A DNA stretch of 64,000 nt from Streptomyces sp. SirexAA-E (GCF_000177195.2 NC_015953.1:6758001-6822000); one strand, 5' to 3'; shown: positions 8,224 to 17,188, counted from the stretch's first letter. Made by a program: numbers and translations. The notes: generated by a model not told the origin, from the letters alone.

Positions 8224-9039
8224 ATGTCACGTGTACCGGGCATCGCCCACCGGGACGCGCAGGGCGCCGACGCGGTGGACGGCCACAGGAGCCCGGCCGG
8301 TGTGGCTCTGGTGACCGGCGCCTCCTCGGGTATCGGTGCCGCCGTCTGCCGCCGGATCGCGGCAGAGGAGGGCTGGCGGCTCCTGGCCAGCGGGCGCGAC
8401 CGCGCCCGGCTCGCGGAGGTCGCCGCGTCGACGCGCTCGACACCGCTGCACGCCGACCTGATGTCCCTCGACGCCATGGAACGCATGGTCGACGAGGCCC
8501 TGGAGGCGGCCGGACGGGTCGATCTGGTGGTGGCGTCGGCGGGAATCGGCTGGGCGGGACCGTTCCTGTCCATGCCGGCGGCCGCCGTCGACCGCGTCCT
8601 CACCGTGGACCTGGCGTCCGTCGTCCACCTCGTCCGGCTCCTGCTGCCGCACATGGTCGCGGCCGGGCGCGGCCACATCGTGCTGGTCGGATCGGTGGCG
8701 GGCTCCACGGCCGTCCGCGGGGAGGCGGTCTACTCGGCGGCCAAGGCGGCGGTCGCCACCTTCGCGGACGCGCTGCGCCAGGAACTCGAGGGGACGGGCG
8801 TGCGCGTCACCCTGGTGGTCCCGGCCGTGGTCGACACCCCGTTCTTCGAGACCCGCGGGATGTCGTACGTACGTGCGTGGCCCCGGCCGATGGCGCCGGA
8901 GCGCGTCGCGGACGCCGTCTGGAGGGCCGTCGTCTCCGGGCGTGACGACGTGTACGTACCCGGCTGGCTGCGTGTGCCCGGCATGGTGCGGGCCGTCGCC
9001 CCGGGTCTCTACCGCCGACTCGCCGGCCGCTTCGGCTGA
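8224..9039 (+). CDS. Short-chain dehydrogenase/reductase
   Basis: 271 aa from the ATG at 8224 with GGGAGAGG just upstream; longer in-frame starts lack a ribosome site. Classical SDR: VTGASSGIGAAVC (NAD(P) loop), ASAGIG, GSVAGSTAV with catalytic Ser, and YSAAKAA as the YxxxK motif. The basic C-terminus (LYRRLAGRF) and the PAVVDTPFF loop are common in SDRs acting on lipids or steroids; substrate unknown. It begins a three-gene operon with the DMT transporter (7-bp gap) and NodB deacetylase. Confidence 0.87.
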   Translation: MSRVPGIAHRDAQGADAVDGHRSPAGVALVTGASSGIGAAVCRRIAAEEGWRLLASGRDRARLAEVAASTRSTPLHADLMSLDAMERMVDEALEAAGRVDLVVASAGIGWAGPFLSMPAAAVDRVLTVDLASVVHLVRLLLPHMVAAGRGHIVLVGSVAGSTAVRGEAVYSAAKAAVATFADALRQELEGTGVRVTLVVPAVVDTPFFETRGMSYVRAWPRPMAPERVADAVWRAVVSGRDDVYVPGWLRVPGMVRAVAPGLYRRLAGRFG

Positions 9040-9045
9040 CCGGGG

Positions 9046-9972
9046 ATGAACTCACTGGCCGTGGTGCTGGCACTGCTGGCCGCACTCGCCAACGGTGCCG
9101 CGTCCGTCCTGCAGCGGCGGGCCGTCATGGAGCAGACCGAGGATCACGACGAACCCCCGCGCCGGTGGCAGGTACGGCAGGCGGCCGCCTGGCTGGTACG
9201 CCTCCTGCGGCGCCCGTACTGGCTGGCCGGGGCGGCGGCACTGGGGTTCTCCGCGGGATTCCAGGCGGGGGCGCTGGCGGTCGGCAGTCTGTCCGTGGTC
9301 CAGCCGCTGATGGCCTCCGAACTGCTGTTCACCCTGTTGCTGGGGACAGCCGTCTTCCGGCACCGTCCGGGCGGGCTCACCTGGCTCTCGTTCCTCATGC
9401 TCGCGGTCGGACTGGGGCTCTTCCTCGGCGCCGCCGGCGCGTCGACCGGCAGCACGACGGGACAGGCGGGCACCTGGCTGCCCGCCGGTCTCTGCGTGGC
9501 GGGCGCCGTGGCCGCCCTGTTCGGACTGGGCCAGGTGCTGCGCGGCGCGGCGTCCGCAGCGGTGCTCGGCCTCGCGACCTCCGTCTGCTTCGCCTGCACC
9601 GCGGCTCTCATCAAAGAGGTGACCGGCCGGATCCCGGAGGGGGTCGTCGCTGTCCTCGCCACGGGCTACTTCTACGCCGCGTGCGCCGCCGGACTGCTGA
9701 GCCTGCTGCTGCTCCAGAGCACCTTGCGCGCCGGTTCCCTGGCGGCCTCGCAGCCCGCTCTCACCCTCGGGGACGCCCTGGTGAGCGTGGTGCTGGGAAA
9801 GGTGCTCTTCGACGAACGGGTCGCCCTGGGCTCCTACCCGGTGCAGGCCGTGCTCGGCGGCTGCCTGCTGGTCGCGGGCACGGTGGGCCTCTCGCTCTCC
9901 CCGGCGGTCGCGGGCAGCTGGGACGCGACGACGACACCGCCCGGGCGCCCGGCCCGGGGCGGCCGCCGATGA
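9046..9972 (+). CDS. DMT-superfamily (EamA-like) membrane transporter
   Basis: 308 aa with about ten hydrophobic helices and two internally related halves, as in drug/metabolite transporters. The first helix has LALLAALANGAASVLQRRAV. A cytosolic basic loop follows (residues 29-58), and helix 3-4 has SLSVVQPLMASELLFTLLLG, the conserved region of actinobacterial DMT proteins. The C-terminal 25 residues are hydrophilic. ATG is 7 nt after the SDR stop, so the two are cotranscribed. It could move the product of the SDR/GT28 locus across the membrane (inference). Confidence 0.83.
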   Translation: MNSLAVVLALLAALANGAASVLQRRAVMEQTEDHDEPPRRWQVRQAAAWLVRLLRRPYWLAGAAALGFSAGFQAGALAVGSLSVVQPLMASELLFTLLLGTAVFRHRPGGLTWLSFLMLAVGLGLFLGAAGASTGSTTGQAGTWLPAGLCVAGAVAALFGLGQVLRGAASAAVLGLATSVCFACTAALIKEVTGRIPEGVVAVLATGYFYAACAAGLLSLLLLQSTLRAGSLAASQPALTLGDALVSVVLGKVLFDERVALGSYPVQAVLGGCLLVAGTVGLSLSPAVAGSWDATTTPPGRPARGGRR

Positions 9973-10003
9973 CGGACGACGACCGAGGGGAGACCTGATC
10001 CCG

Positions 10004-10762
10004 ATGCATTCCGGACACCTGAGGACGCCCGTGGCGCTCCGAGCCCCGCTGGCCGCCACCGCCCTGGCGCTCACCGCGCACATCGCCCCCGCGGGCACCT
10101 GGCTGCCGGGGGTGCGCCGGACGTTCCTGCCCGCCCTGGCGGGCCTCGGCGACCCCGACCACGTCGCCCTGACCTTCGACGACGGCCCCGACCCCCGCTC
10201 CACCCCGCACTACCTGGACCTGCTGGACCGGCTCTCCGTACGCGCGACGTTCTTCGTGCTGGGGGAGAGCCTGAGGCGGTACCCCGAACTCGGCCACGAC
10301 ATCGTCCGGCGCGGGCACGAGCTCGCCGTGCACGGATGGACCCACAGCCGGCCCTGGCTGCCCGCCCCCGGCCGGGATCTGCGTGAGATCTCCCGTGCCG
10401 CCGAGGAGGTGCGCCGGATCTCGGGGGTCCGCCCGCAGTGGTACCGGCCGCCCTACGGGATCCTGACCGGTGGCCGCTGGGCCGGCGCGCTCCGCTGCGG
10501 GCTGCGGCCGGTGCTGTGGTCGGCCTGGGGCCGCGACTGGGCCGCCGACGCGACCCCCGAGGGCGTCCTGCGGACCGTGCGCGGCCAGCTCCACGGGGTG
10601 GGGGACACCATCCTGCTGCACGACGCCGACCTGTCCGGCGAGGACCGCTGGCGGCCCGCTCTCGGCATGCTGCCGGACCTCGTGAGCGGCCTCCGGGCGG
10701 AGGCCCTGACCGTCGGACCGCTCGCCGACCACGGGCTCGCGCCGGCGCGGCGACCGGGGTGA
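10004..10762 (+). CDS. Polysaccharide deacetylase (NodB homology domain), exported or membrane-anchored
   Basis: 252 aa. An N-terminal hydrophobic segment (residues 13-30, LRAPLAATALALTAHIAP) acts as signal or anchor. The carbohydrate-esterase-4 motifs follow: ALTFDDGPD (residues 55-63, the catalytic base and metal Asp), HGWTHSRPW (metal His pair), RPPYGILTGG and the terminal ILLHDADLSG. The core is complete. It presumably removes N- or O-acetyl groups from cell-surface glycan or an oligosaccharide exported by the adjacent transporter. Last gene of the operon begun by the SDR. Confidence 0.85.
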   Translation: MHSGHLRTPVALRAPLAATALALTAHIAPAGTWLPGVRRTFLPALAGLGDPDHVALTFDDGPDPRSTPHYLDLLDRLSVRATFFVLGESLRRYPELGHDIVRRGHELAVHGWTHSRPWLPAPGRDLREISRAAEEVRRISGVRPQWYRPPYGILTGGRWAGALRCGLRPVLWSAWGRDWAADATPEGVLRTVRGQLHGVGDTILLHDADLSGEDRWRPALGMLPDLVSGLRAEALTVGPLADHGLAPARRPG

Positions 10763-11069
10763 GGACGACGGCGGAGCCCGCGTGAATGCCTCACCTGTTC
10801 GCTTGTCGATCGCCTCGACGGGCCGACGCAGGGGTGTATTCGACCACCCATGCGAAGCCTCATACCAGAGCGGGACGCCTGGCGGGCAAGTTCGACAACT
10901 GCGCATCGGGGCCGGGCGATTCGCGACTACCGTGTGTGGCCGGTGGTCAACCGTGGGCTCATGTCGGCCGAGCCCGCCCAGCCGTTGACCCCGGCCTGAC
11001 CGACCACCGTGGGCGTCACCACACGAATGCCGATTCCTGGTGCCCGTGCCCCACGTACCGAGGATGATG

Positions 11070-13001
11070 ATGTCTCAACTTCGCGCACCCACCGCGCGAC
11101 CGGAACGACGAGAAGGCGGACGGCACGGCCGTCCGGGTGGCCGTTCGCACTCGGCCGCGAGCCGGCCGCGTACCGCGCAGCCCGCTCCCGACGCCCCTCT
11201 GCGGCCCCAACTGCTGCGCACGGCACTGCTGCCGGCCGTCGCCGCCGCGCTGAGCGGGGCCGCGGCCGTGATCTTCACCATCCGGTCCTCCGGAGTGCGC
11301 CCGTCCGGCAGCCTCCTGGCGGCGCTCGGCGGTTCGGGGGCGCTGGCCGTCGCGGCGGTGGCCGCGGCCTTCCTCGGTGCGCACCGTGTCTCCGCCGGCG
11401 TCCTCGACCGCTGTCTCGCCCTGCGGCGTACCGGTGCGGAGCACCAGGCCGAGTTGCAGAGGATCGTGGAGCAGCTCCGCGCCGAAGTCCCCGTCACGCC
11501 CCGGCAGGCCACGCGGGACGCGCCCCCCGGGGCGGACGCCTTCGACCTGCTCGCACAGGACATGGGCCGGGCGCACGACGCGGCCGTGGGCGCCGTCGTC
11601 GAGGCGTCGCAGCTCTTCAGCAGCGCCGGGAACGAACAGAAGGTCGAGGTGTTCGTCAACCTCGCGCGGCGGCTCCAGTCCCTCGTGCACCGGGAGATCC
11701 AGATCCTGGACGAACTGGAACACGAGGTGGAGGACCCCGACCTGCTCAAGGGCCTCTTCCACGTCGACCACCTGGCCACCCGCATCCGCAGGCACGCCGA
11801 GAACCTCGCGGTGCTCGGCGGAGCCGTCTCGCGGCGGCAGTGGAGCAGCCCGGTCAGCATGACCGAGGTACTCCGCTCCGCGGTCGCGGAGGTCGAGCAG
11901 TACCCCAGGGTCAAGCTGGTCCCGCCCGTCGACGGCACCCTGCGCGGACACGCCGTCGCCGACGTCATCCACCTGCTCGCCGAACTGGTCGAGAACGCCA
12001 CGGTGTTCTCCTCCCCGCACACGCAGGTCCTGCTGCGCGCCCAGCGCGTGACCGCCGGGCTCGCCCTGGAGGTCGAGGACCGAGGACTCGGGATGCCGGG
12101 CCCGGAGCAGAAGCGGATGAACACCCTGCTCGCCGACCCCGACCAGGTCAACGTCGCCCATCTGCTCCAGGACGGCCGGATCGGCCTGTTCGTCGTCGCC
12201 TCCCTGGCCCGCCGGCACGGCATCGCCGTACGACTCCAGAGCAACATCTACGGCGGTACGCAGGCCGTCCTGGTGCTGCCGCAGGCCCTTCTGGGCCTCG
12301 ACGCCCAGCCGGAGGCGCAGCCCGGCACGGCGCCCGCGCCGCCGGCCGGTGGCATGGACCGGCCTCCCGCACGGGCGGACGCCCCGGGCCCCCCGGCCGT
12401 GCCGGCGGAGCAGGCGGCCGTCCGGCCCGACCTGCCGCCGCGTCAGGCCCGGCGGACGGCGGAAGAGCCGCCGCCGCGCCCCGAGCGGGTCGACGCACCT
12501 GCCTCCGCCACAGCTCCGCCCGGTTCCGGGCAGGAGCCCGCCGCCGTACCGGACGGTGACGGCCAGGCGGCGACGGAGGCCGCCGGCCGTCCTCGACTGC
12601 CCCGGCGCAGCAACCAGGAACACCTGGTGCCACAGCTCCGGGACGCGCCCGCGCCCCGGGCCGAGGGCACCGACATCCTTCACGATCCCGGGCTGATGGC
12701 CGCCTTCCGCCGTGGGGTCGACCTCGCAGAGGCACAGACGGCCGAGGAGCCCGAGCCCGTGGCGTACACCCGGGCGGGCGCCCCGCACCCCGGTGCGCAG
12801 GAGGCGGCACCGGGCCCCGCGGTGGCGATCGGGGCCCAGCGCTCCGGCCTGGCACCGCTGCCGGTCCGCGGCCCCACCGCCGCCACCTCCGGCGCGATGC
12901 CCGAACCGGGCTACGGCGGGCCGCAGCCGACCGAATCCGGCTACGGCGGCCCGCGGCCGACCGAACCCGGCCCCAGAACCGAGAACACGTTCAAGGAGTA
13001 G
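11070..13001 (+). CDS. cvnA: Conservon histidine-kinase-like sensor CvnA
   Basis: About 643 aa from ATG 11070 (AGG 6 nt upstream; ATGs at 11064/11067 and a GTG at 11040 are in frame). Two membrane helices near residues 50-71 and 82-104, then a dimerisation stretch with LFHVDHLATRIRRHAENLAVL and an HATPase domain: HLLAELVENATVFSSP (N box), VEDRGLGMP (G1), GRIGLFVVASLARRHG (G2). The last ~230 residues are a Pro/Ala-rich tail ending in two GYGGP-type repeats. CvnA proteins are proposed to control the small GTPase CvnD at the membrane. First gene of the conservon. Confidence 0.9.
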   Translation: MSQLRAPTARPERREGGRHGRPGGRSHSAASRPRTAQPAPDAPLRPQLLRTALLPAVAAALSGAAAVIFTIRSSGVRPSGSLLAALGGSGALAVAAVAAAFLGAHRVSAGVLDRCLALRRTGAEHQAELQRIVEQLRAEVPVTPRQATRDAPPGADAFDLLAQDMGRAHDAAVGAVVEASQLFSSAGNEQKVEVFVNLARRLQSLVHREIQILDELEHEVEDPDLLKGLFHVDHLATRIRRHAENLAVLGGAVSRRQWSSPVSMTEVLRSAVAEVEQYPRVKLVPPVDGTLRGHAVADVIHLLAELVENATVFSSPHTQVLLRAQRVTAGLALEVEDRGLGMPGPEQKRMNTLLADPDQVNVAHLLQDGRIGLFVVASLARRHGIAVRLQSNIYGGTQAVLVLPQALLGLDAQPEAQPGTAPAPPAGGMDRPPARADAPGPPAVPAEQAAVRPDLPPRQARRTAEEPPPRPERVDAPASATAPPGSGQEPAAVPDGDGQAATEAAGRPRLPRRSNQEHLVPQLRDAPAPRAEGTDILHDPGLMAAFRRGVDLAEAQTAEEPEPVAYTRAGAPHPGAQEAAPGPAVAIGAQRSGLAPLPVRGPTAATSGAMPEPGYGGPQPTESGYGGPRPTEPGPRTENTFKE

Positions 13002-13008
13002 ATGCACC

Positions 13009-13443
13009 ATGACGAGCGAAATGCCGTCCGGTCAGGTCTCGGACCTCGACTGGCTGTTGAGCGGGCTGGTCCAGCGCGTTCCCTACACGCGCAGTGCCGT
13101 GCTGCTCTCGGCCGACGGCCTGGTGAAGTCCGTCCACGGCATGGACGCCGACAGCGCCGACCACATGGCGGCCCTGGCCGCGGGACTGTACTCGCTGGGC
13201 CGCAGCGCGGGCGCCCGCTTCGGCGACAACGGTGACGTACGCCAGGTCGTCGTCGAGCTCGACTCGACGCTGCTGTTCGTCTCGACCGCCGGGTCGGGTA
13301 CATGCCTCGCGGTGCTCGCCGGCCGGGAGGCGGACGCCGCCGTGCTGGGCTACGAGATGGCCATGCTGGTCAAGAGCGTCCGGCCCTATCTGATGACGCC
13401 CGTCCGGCAGACGGCCGGAGCACCGTTCACCCCGGGGCCGTGA
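13009..13443 (+). CDS. cvnB: Roadblock/LC7-domain protein CvnB
   Basis: 144 aa, ATG 13009 with AAGGAG 10 nt upstream, 7 nt after cvnA. Roadblock/LC7 fold: LDWLLSGLVQRVPYTRSAVLLSADGLVKSV, then ADHMAALAAGLYSLGRSAG and VVVELDSTLLFVSTAGSG. These proteins act like GTPase-activating or MglB-like partners for the Ras-like CvnD. Standard length and position for a conservon. Confidence 0.92.
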   Translation: MTSEMPSGQVSDLDWLLSGLVQRVPYTRSAVLLSADGLVKSVHGMDADSADHMAALAAGLYSLGRSAGARFGDNGDVRQVVVELDSTLLFVSTAGSGTCLAVLAGREADAAVLGYEMAMLVKSVRPYLMTPVRQTAGAPFTPGP

Positions 13444-13445
13444 GG

Positions 13446-13817
13446 ATGCCGGCCCCGCAGGACGGGCCCCTGCTCGACGACGCGGCCGGCCGGCTCATCC
13501 GCCCGTACACCGTCAGCAACGGCCGGACGCGGCCGAACGCCGAACTCGACCTGCTCTCCCTGGTGATGGCCACGGGCATCGAGCCCGACACCCCGCTGGG
13601 TCCGGAGCACACGGTGGCTCTGGAGCTGTGCGAGGGCCCGACCTCCGTGGCCGAGGTCGCCGCCCACCTCCGGCTCCCCGCGACCATCACCAAGATCCTC
13701 CTGTGCGACCTGGTCGACTGCGGCGCGGTCACCGCGCACGCCCCCGCCTTCCACGACATGCCCACCGACCGATCCCTGCTGGAGGCAGTGCTCGATGGTC
13801 TACGACGACAGCTCTGA
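13446..13817 (+). CDS. cvnC: DUF742 protein CvnC
   Basis: 123 aa, starting 2 nt after the cvnB stop. DUF742 signature: LIRPYTVSNGRT, then ELDLLSLVMATG and a winged-helix-like C-terminus (CEGPTSVAEVAAHLRLPATITKILLCDLVDCGAV). The role is unknown; it is invariably between the roadblock and GTPase genes in conservons. Its 3' end overlaps cvnD by 23 bp. Confidence 0.92.
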   Translation: MPAPQDGPLLDDAAGRLIRPYTVSNGRTRPNAELDLLSLVMATGIEPDTPLGPEHTVALELCEGPTSVAEVAAHLRLPATITKILLCDLVDCGAVTAHAPAFHDMPTDRSLLEAVLDGLRRQL

Positions 13818-14415
13818 CAGCACCCGAAGCTCCGGATACTTCCCCGTGGCCCTCAAGGTCCTGGTCGCGGGCGGTTTCGGCGTCGGGAAAACGACATTCG
13901 TGGGCGCCGTCAGCGAGATCGCTCCGCTGAGTACCGAGGAACTCCTGACCCAGGTCGGTGTCGGGACGGACAACCTGGAGGGCGTCGAGTCCAAGACGGC
14001 GACCACCGTGGCCATGGACTTCGGCCGGATCACCCTCTCCGACCAGCATGTGCTCTACCTGTTCGGGACCCCCGGGCAGGAGCGTTTCTGGTTCATGTGG
14101 GACGAGCTCTCCAAGGGGGCGCTGGGGGCCGTCGTCATCGCCGACACCCGCCGTCTCACCGAATGCTTCGCCGCCGTCGACTACTTCGAGCGGCGTGGTA
14201 TCGGATTCATCGTCGCGGTCAACGAGTTCGACGGCGCCTACCGCTACGAACCCGACGAGGTGCGGGGGGCGCTCGACCTCGGTCCCGAGGTGCCGGTCGT
14301 CCTCTGTGACGCCCGGATCGCCAGTTCCGGGACGGGTGCGCTGGTCACCCTGGTGCAGCACCTCATCAACGCCACGGCCCCGGCGTCCCTCTCCGGGTAC
14401 GGAGCCCGTACGTGA
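13795..14415 (+). CDS. cvnD: Ras-like GTPase CvnD
   Basis: 206 aa. P-loop GGFGVGKTTF (residues 26-35), switch region with TTVAMDFG, G3 motif GTPGQERFWFMWDEL, and NEFD in place of NKxD as usual for this family. GGAGG 9 nt before the ATG lies inside cvnC. CvnD is the GTPase output of the conservon, probably responding to CvnA/B at the membrane. All nucleotide-binding residues look intact. Its stop overlaps the following GAF gene start as GTGA. Confidence 0.92.
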   Translation: MVYDDSSDSTRSSGYFPVALKVLVAGGFGVGKTTFVGAVSEIAPLSTEELLTQVGVGTDNLEGVESKTATTVAMDFGRITLSDQHVLYLFGTPGQERFWFMWDELSKGALGAVVIADTRRLTECFAAVDYFERRGIGFIVAVNEFDGAYRYEPDEVRGALDLGPEVPVVLCDARIASSGTGALVTLVQHLINATAPASLSGYGART

Positions 14416-14999
14416 TCCCTCACGGCCCGGGGCGGCCCCTGGTCACCCCGGCCGACCGGGACGCGTCCGTCCGGGGAGCGCGGCTGCGCAGTCTCGGCCT
14501 GGGCCGACGGCCCGACGCCTCGTTCGACAGCTTCGACGCCTTCGCCGACCGGGTGGCCGCGGTGACGTCGGCGCCGTTCTCGATGGTCAACTTCATCGAC
14601 GAGGAACGGCAGTTCTTCGCCGGGCTGCACACCCCGTCCGGGGCCCGGGGCGGGCACGGCCCCGGAGGGGCGGCGGCGGGCTCCCACCTCCGTCATCTCG
14701 CCCGGGACCACGGCTACTGCCCGCACGTTCTCGCGCGGCGCAAGGCACTGGTGCTGGACGACGTCTGCGACTATCCGCGGTTCGCCGGCAATCCGGTGGT
14801 CGACGGCATAGGGATCCGCTCCTACCTCGGGGCCCCGCTCATCGACGGGACGGGGGTGGCGCTCGGCACCGTCTGCGCCGTGGACACCGTGCCGCGCGCC
14901 TGGGGCAGGGAAGGGCTGCACACCATCAAGCTGCTGGCGGGCGAACTGGTCGGGCACATCGGGGGGCGGGAGGCGTACGCGGGGCCTTTCTACGGCTGA
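14412..14999 (+). CDS. GAF-domain protein, conservon-associated
   Basis: 195 aa, GTG start overlapping the cvnD stop by 4 nt. GAF pattern: FDAFADRVAAVTSAPFSMVNFIDEERQFFAG, then an insert rich in Gly/His, DDVCDYPRFAGNPVVDGIGIRSYLGAPLIDGTGVALGTVCAVDTVPRAW. No output domain, so it is a stand-alone sensor. GAF or cytochrome P450 genes are added to some conservons; this is the GAF type. The ligand is unknown; a Cys/His pair (HGYCPH) may bind metal or heme (inference). Confidence 0.85.
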   Translation: MIPHGPGRPLVTPADRDASVRGARLRSLGLGRRPDASFDSFDAFADRVAAVTSAPFSMVNFIDEERQFFAGLHTPSGARGGHGPGGAAAGSHLRHLARDHGYCPHVLARRKALVLDDVCDYPRFAGNPVVDGIGIRSYLGAPLIDGTGVALGTVCAVDTVPRAWGREGLHTIKLLAGELVGHIGGREAYAGPFYG

Positions 15000-15065
15000 C
15001 CGGGACCAACCGGCTGCCGCGACGGGTGTCGGAGCGGTGCGTCCGGACCCGGAAGGGGAGTCACC

Positions 15066-15266
15066 GTGACCACCACACCCACCCCCGCGCCCGTCCCGCA
15101 CACCGTGCTGGGCGCCGGTCCGGCCGGGACCGCGCTCGCCGGGCGAGGGCACGAGGTCCGCCCGGGCTTCAGCTGGAGGTCATGCCGCTCGTCCGGGCTC
15201 CCACACTCTCGGGGGCGCCCTGGACGGGACCTCGCCTGGCACGGCGACTTCCTCGCCACTCGGTGA
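15066..15266 (+). pseudogene. Remnant of an NAD(P)-binding epimerase/reductase
   Basis: A GTG-started reading frame of 66 codons. Only the first ~33 residues look like protein: PHTVLGAGPAGTALAGRGHEVR, a Rossmann dinucleotide-binding start of the kind found in NAD-dependent epimerases, where several residues are normally present between TALA and GRGHEVR. After that the coding character is lost and the frame ends at 15264. A GGAAGGGG ribosome site is still present. This is the 5' end of a gene deleted in place, between the conservon and the transketolase genes. Confidence 0.6.
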
Positions 15267-15280
15267 CCGCCGCGGACGCC

Positions 15281-16180
15281 TCAGCGCCGCAGGAACCCGG
15301 TGATCCGCCCGCGCAGCCCCTCCGGGTCCAGGCCGTGCGCGACGAGGTGCTCCTCCAGCCCTCCGTACCGGCGCAGCTCCGTGCGGGACACCCCGAGGCC
15401 GAGCACTCGGTGGGGGAGGTCGGCGAGGGCGTCGTTGGCCGCACCCGTCGAGGTGCCGGCCAGGTACGGCTCGACGACCACCACGTCGGCCGCCGTGACC
15501 GCCCCGGCCGCGCGACGCAGCCCCGCGGCGTCGAACGGCCGCACGGTGGTCGCGTACAGCACGGTGAGGTCCAGGCCCTCCGTCGCCGCGAGTACGTCGT
15601 CGAGCACCGGGCCGACGGCGACCACCACCCCGGCCGTGCCCCGGCGCAACGGGACGAACGCGTCGCCGGTCGCGGGGCGCGCCGTGCGGTTCGCCTGGAC
15701 GGAGAGGCGGACGTAGACGCGCTCGTCCGTCGCGACGGCCCGCCGCAGCAGCGTCTCCGCCTCGTCGGGGTGGCCCGGGACGTGGACGGTCCAGCCGTCG
15801 AGGGTGTCCAGGAGGGCGACATCGCCCGGTGCCATGTGCGTGAACCCCCCGGCCGGCCAGTCGTAGGAGGCACCGGAGCTGACGAGCACGCCCCCCACTC
15901 CCTGGTGCCCCAGGTCGAGCTTCACCTGCTCGAACGGCCGCTCCACCAGGAAGCTGGCGAACGTGTGCATGACGGGGCGCAGGCCGGTGAGCGCCATCCC
16001 GGCTCCCACACCGATGAGCAGCTGCTCCCTGATCCCCACGTTGACCACCCGGTCCGGGTGGGCCCGCGCGGCCGTGTCGAAGCCGTCGCGGCTGATCTCC
16101 GCGAGGACCAGGGCGAGGCGCGGGTCCTCGTCCAGCAGGCGTGAGGTGGTGGTGATGAAACGGTCGCGCATGGTGTCCAT
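15281..16180 (-). CDS. Transketolase, C-terminal (pyrimidine-binding) subunit
   Basis: 299 aa, ATG 16178-16180 with GGAGG upstream. It contains the middle and C-terminal domains of transketolase/DXS-like enzymes: VVNVGIREQLLIGVGAGMAL (catalytic Glu region), HTFASFLVERPFEQVKLDL, and a C-terminal VVVVEPYLAGTSTGAANDAL. The partner gene for the TPP pyrophosphate half is immediately upstream. Split transketolases act as two-chain enzymes moving C2 units between sugar phosphates, often in specialised sugar pathways. Confidence 0.88.
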   Translation of the reverse strand: MDTMRDRFITTTSRLLDEDPRLALVLAEISRDGFDTAARAHPDRVVNVGIREQLLIGVGAGMALTGLRPVMHTFASFLVERPFEQVKLDLGHQGVGGVLVSSGASYDWPAGGFTHMAPGDVALLDTLDGWTVHVPGHPDEAETLLRRAVATDERVYVRLSVQANRTARPATGDAFVPLRRGTAGVVVAVGPVLDDVLAATEGLDLTVLYATTVRPFDAAGLRRAAGAVTAADVVVVEPYLAGTSTGAANDALADLPHRVLGLGVSRTELRRYGGLEEHLVAHGLDPEGLRGRITGFLRR

Positions 16181-16220
16181 GGGAAACCTCCGGGCGTGTG
16201 GTGACGGGGCGGGGCGGTGT

Positions 16221-16922
16221 TCAGTGCTTGGACGCGACGCGGGCGATCACCGCGTGCGGCTGCCCGGGGTGAGGGGCGGCGAAGGCGCCATGGAGCGCCT
16301 CGTGGTCCGTGCCGTCGACGGTCCAGGCCGACCACCCGGCGGCCTCGAACCGTGCGGCGATGCCTCCGGGCCTGGCGTACGTCGCGGAGGCGTTGTCGAT
16401 CACCACGGTGTGCAGTTGCTCCAGACCGGCGGGGCCCGCGTAGGCGATCGCCTCGTGGTTGCTGCCCTCGTCCAGTTCGGCGTCCCCGGTCAGCACCCAG
16501 ACACGCGGTCCGGTCAGTCCCTGGGCCCGGAGCCCGAGCACGCTGCCCACCGCCAGCGGCAGCCCGTGCCCGAGGGAGCCGCTGCCGATCTCCACGCCCG
16601 GCACGAGCAGCCGGTCCGGGTGGTGTCCGAGCGGTGAGTCGTACGAACCGAACCCGGGGAGCAGTTCCTCGCCGAAGAAGCCGCGGGAGGCCAGTACGGC
16701 GTAGTACGCCATCGGGCCGTGCCCCTTCGACAGCAGGAAGCGGTCGCGCCCGGGCGCGTCGGCCGCACCGGGCGACACCCTCAGCACCCGGTCGTACAGC
16801 ACCCACAGCGCGTCCAGGGTGGAGAGGGCGGCGGGGCCGTGCTTCTCGTCGCCGGTCATCAGGCTCATCAGCCGGCGCAGGTCGTCGTACCCGTACACCG
16901 GTGCTTCGGTCGTGTGCGTCAT
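16221..16922 (-). CDS. Transketolase, N-terminal (TPP-binding) subunit
   Basis: 233 aa. Conserved TPP-enzyme motifs: FLLSKGHGPMAYYAVLA, EIGSGSLGHGLPLAVGSVLG, LTGDAELDEGSNHEAI (the GDG-x-N magnesium/TPP motif, here GDAEL...N) and VVIDNASATYARPGGIAARFEAAGW. Together with the downstream C-terminal subunit (40-bp gap) it makes a full transketolase. The first gene of the pair; upstream lies the tRNA-Pro gene transcribed away from it. Confidence 0.9.
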   Translation of the reverse strand: MTHTTEAPVYGYDDLRRLMSLMTGDEKHGPAALSTLDALWVLYDRVLRVSPGAADAPGRDRFLLSKGHGPMAYYAVLASRGFFGEELLPGFGSYDSPLGHHPDRLLVPGVEIGSGSLGHGLPLAVGSVLGLRAQGLTGPRVWVLTGDAELDEGSNHEAIAYAGPAGLEQLHTVVIDNASATYARPGGIAARFEAAGWSAWTVDGTDHEALHGAFAAPHPGQPHAVIARVASKH

Positions 16923-17050
16923 GTGGCTCAGCGTTGAACATCAAGCAAGGTCCAGGTCAAGCGCGCGATGGGGATTCGTGACCACCCGCCCGAGTGCGGT
17001 ATTGTTCTCATGCGCGTTCGGCCAGGGGAAACCCCAGGTCAGACGGGCAT

Positions 17051-17124
<74 letters not shown>

Positions 17125-17138
17125 CTGGAGACAGTCGC

Positions 17139-17188
17139 AGATCGAGGGCCGGTTTCGGAGGCATCCGAAACCGGCCCTCGATCTTTTT
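17139..17188 (+). terminator. Rho-independent terminator of tRNA-Pro
   Basis: A perfect 21-bp stem (17139-17159 with 17164-17184) closed by a GGCA loop and followed by TTTTT. An exceptionally long, perfect terminator hairpin, 14 nt after the tRNA end. Confidence 0.88.

Noticed and set aside
11016..13010. Long minus-strand frame opposite CvnA
   Set aside because: Mirror of the conservon gene; no ribosome site and no protein-like motifs.
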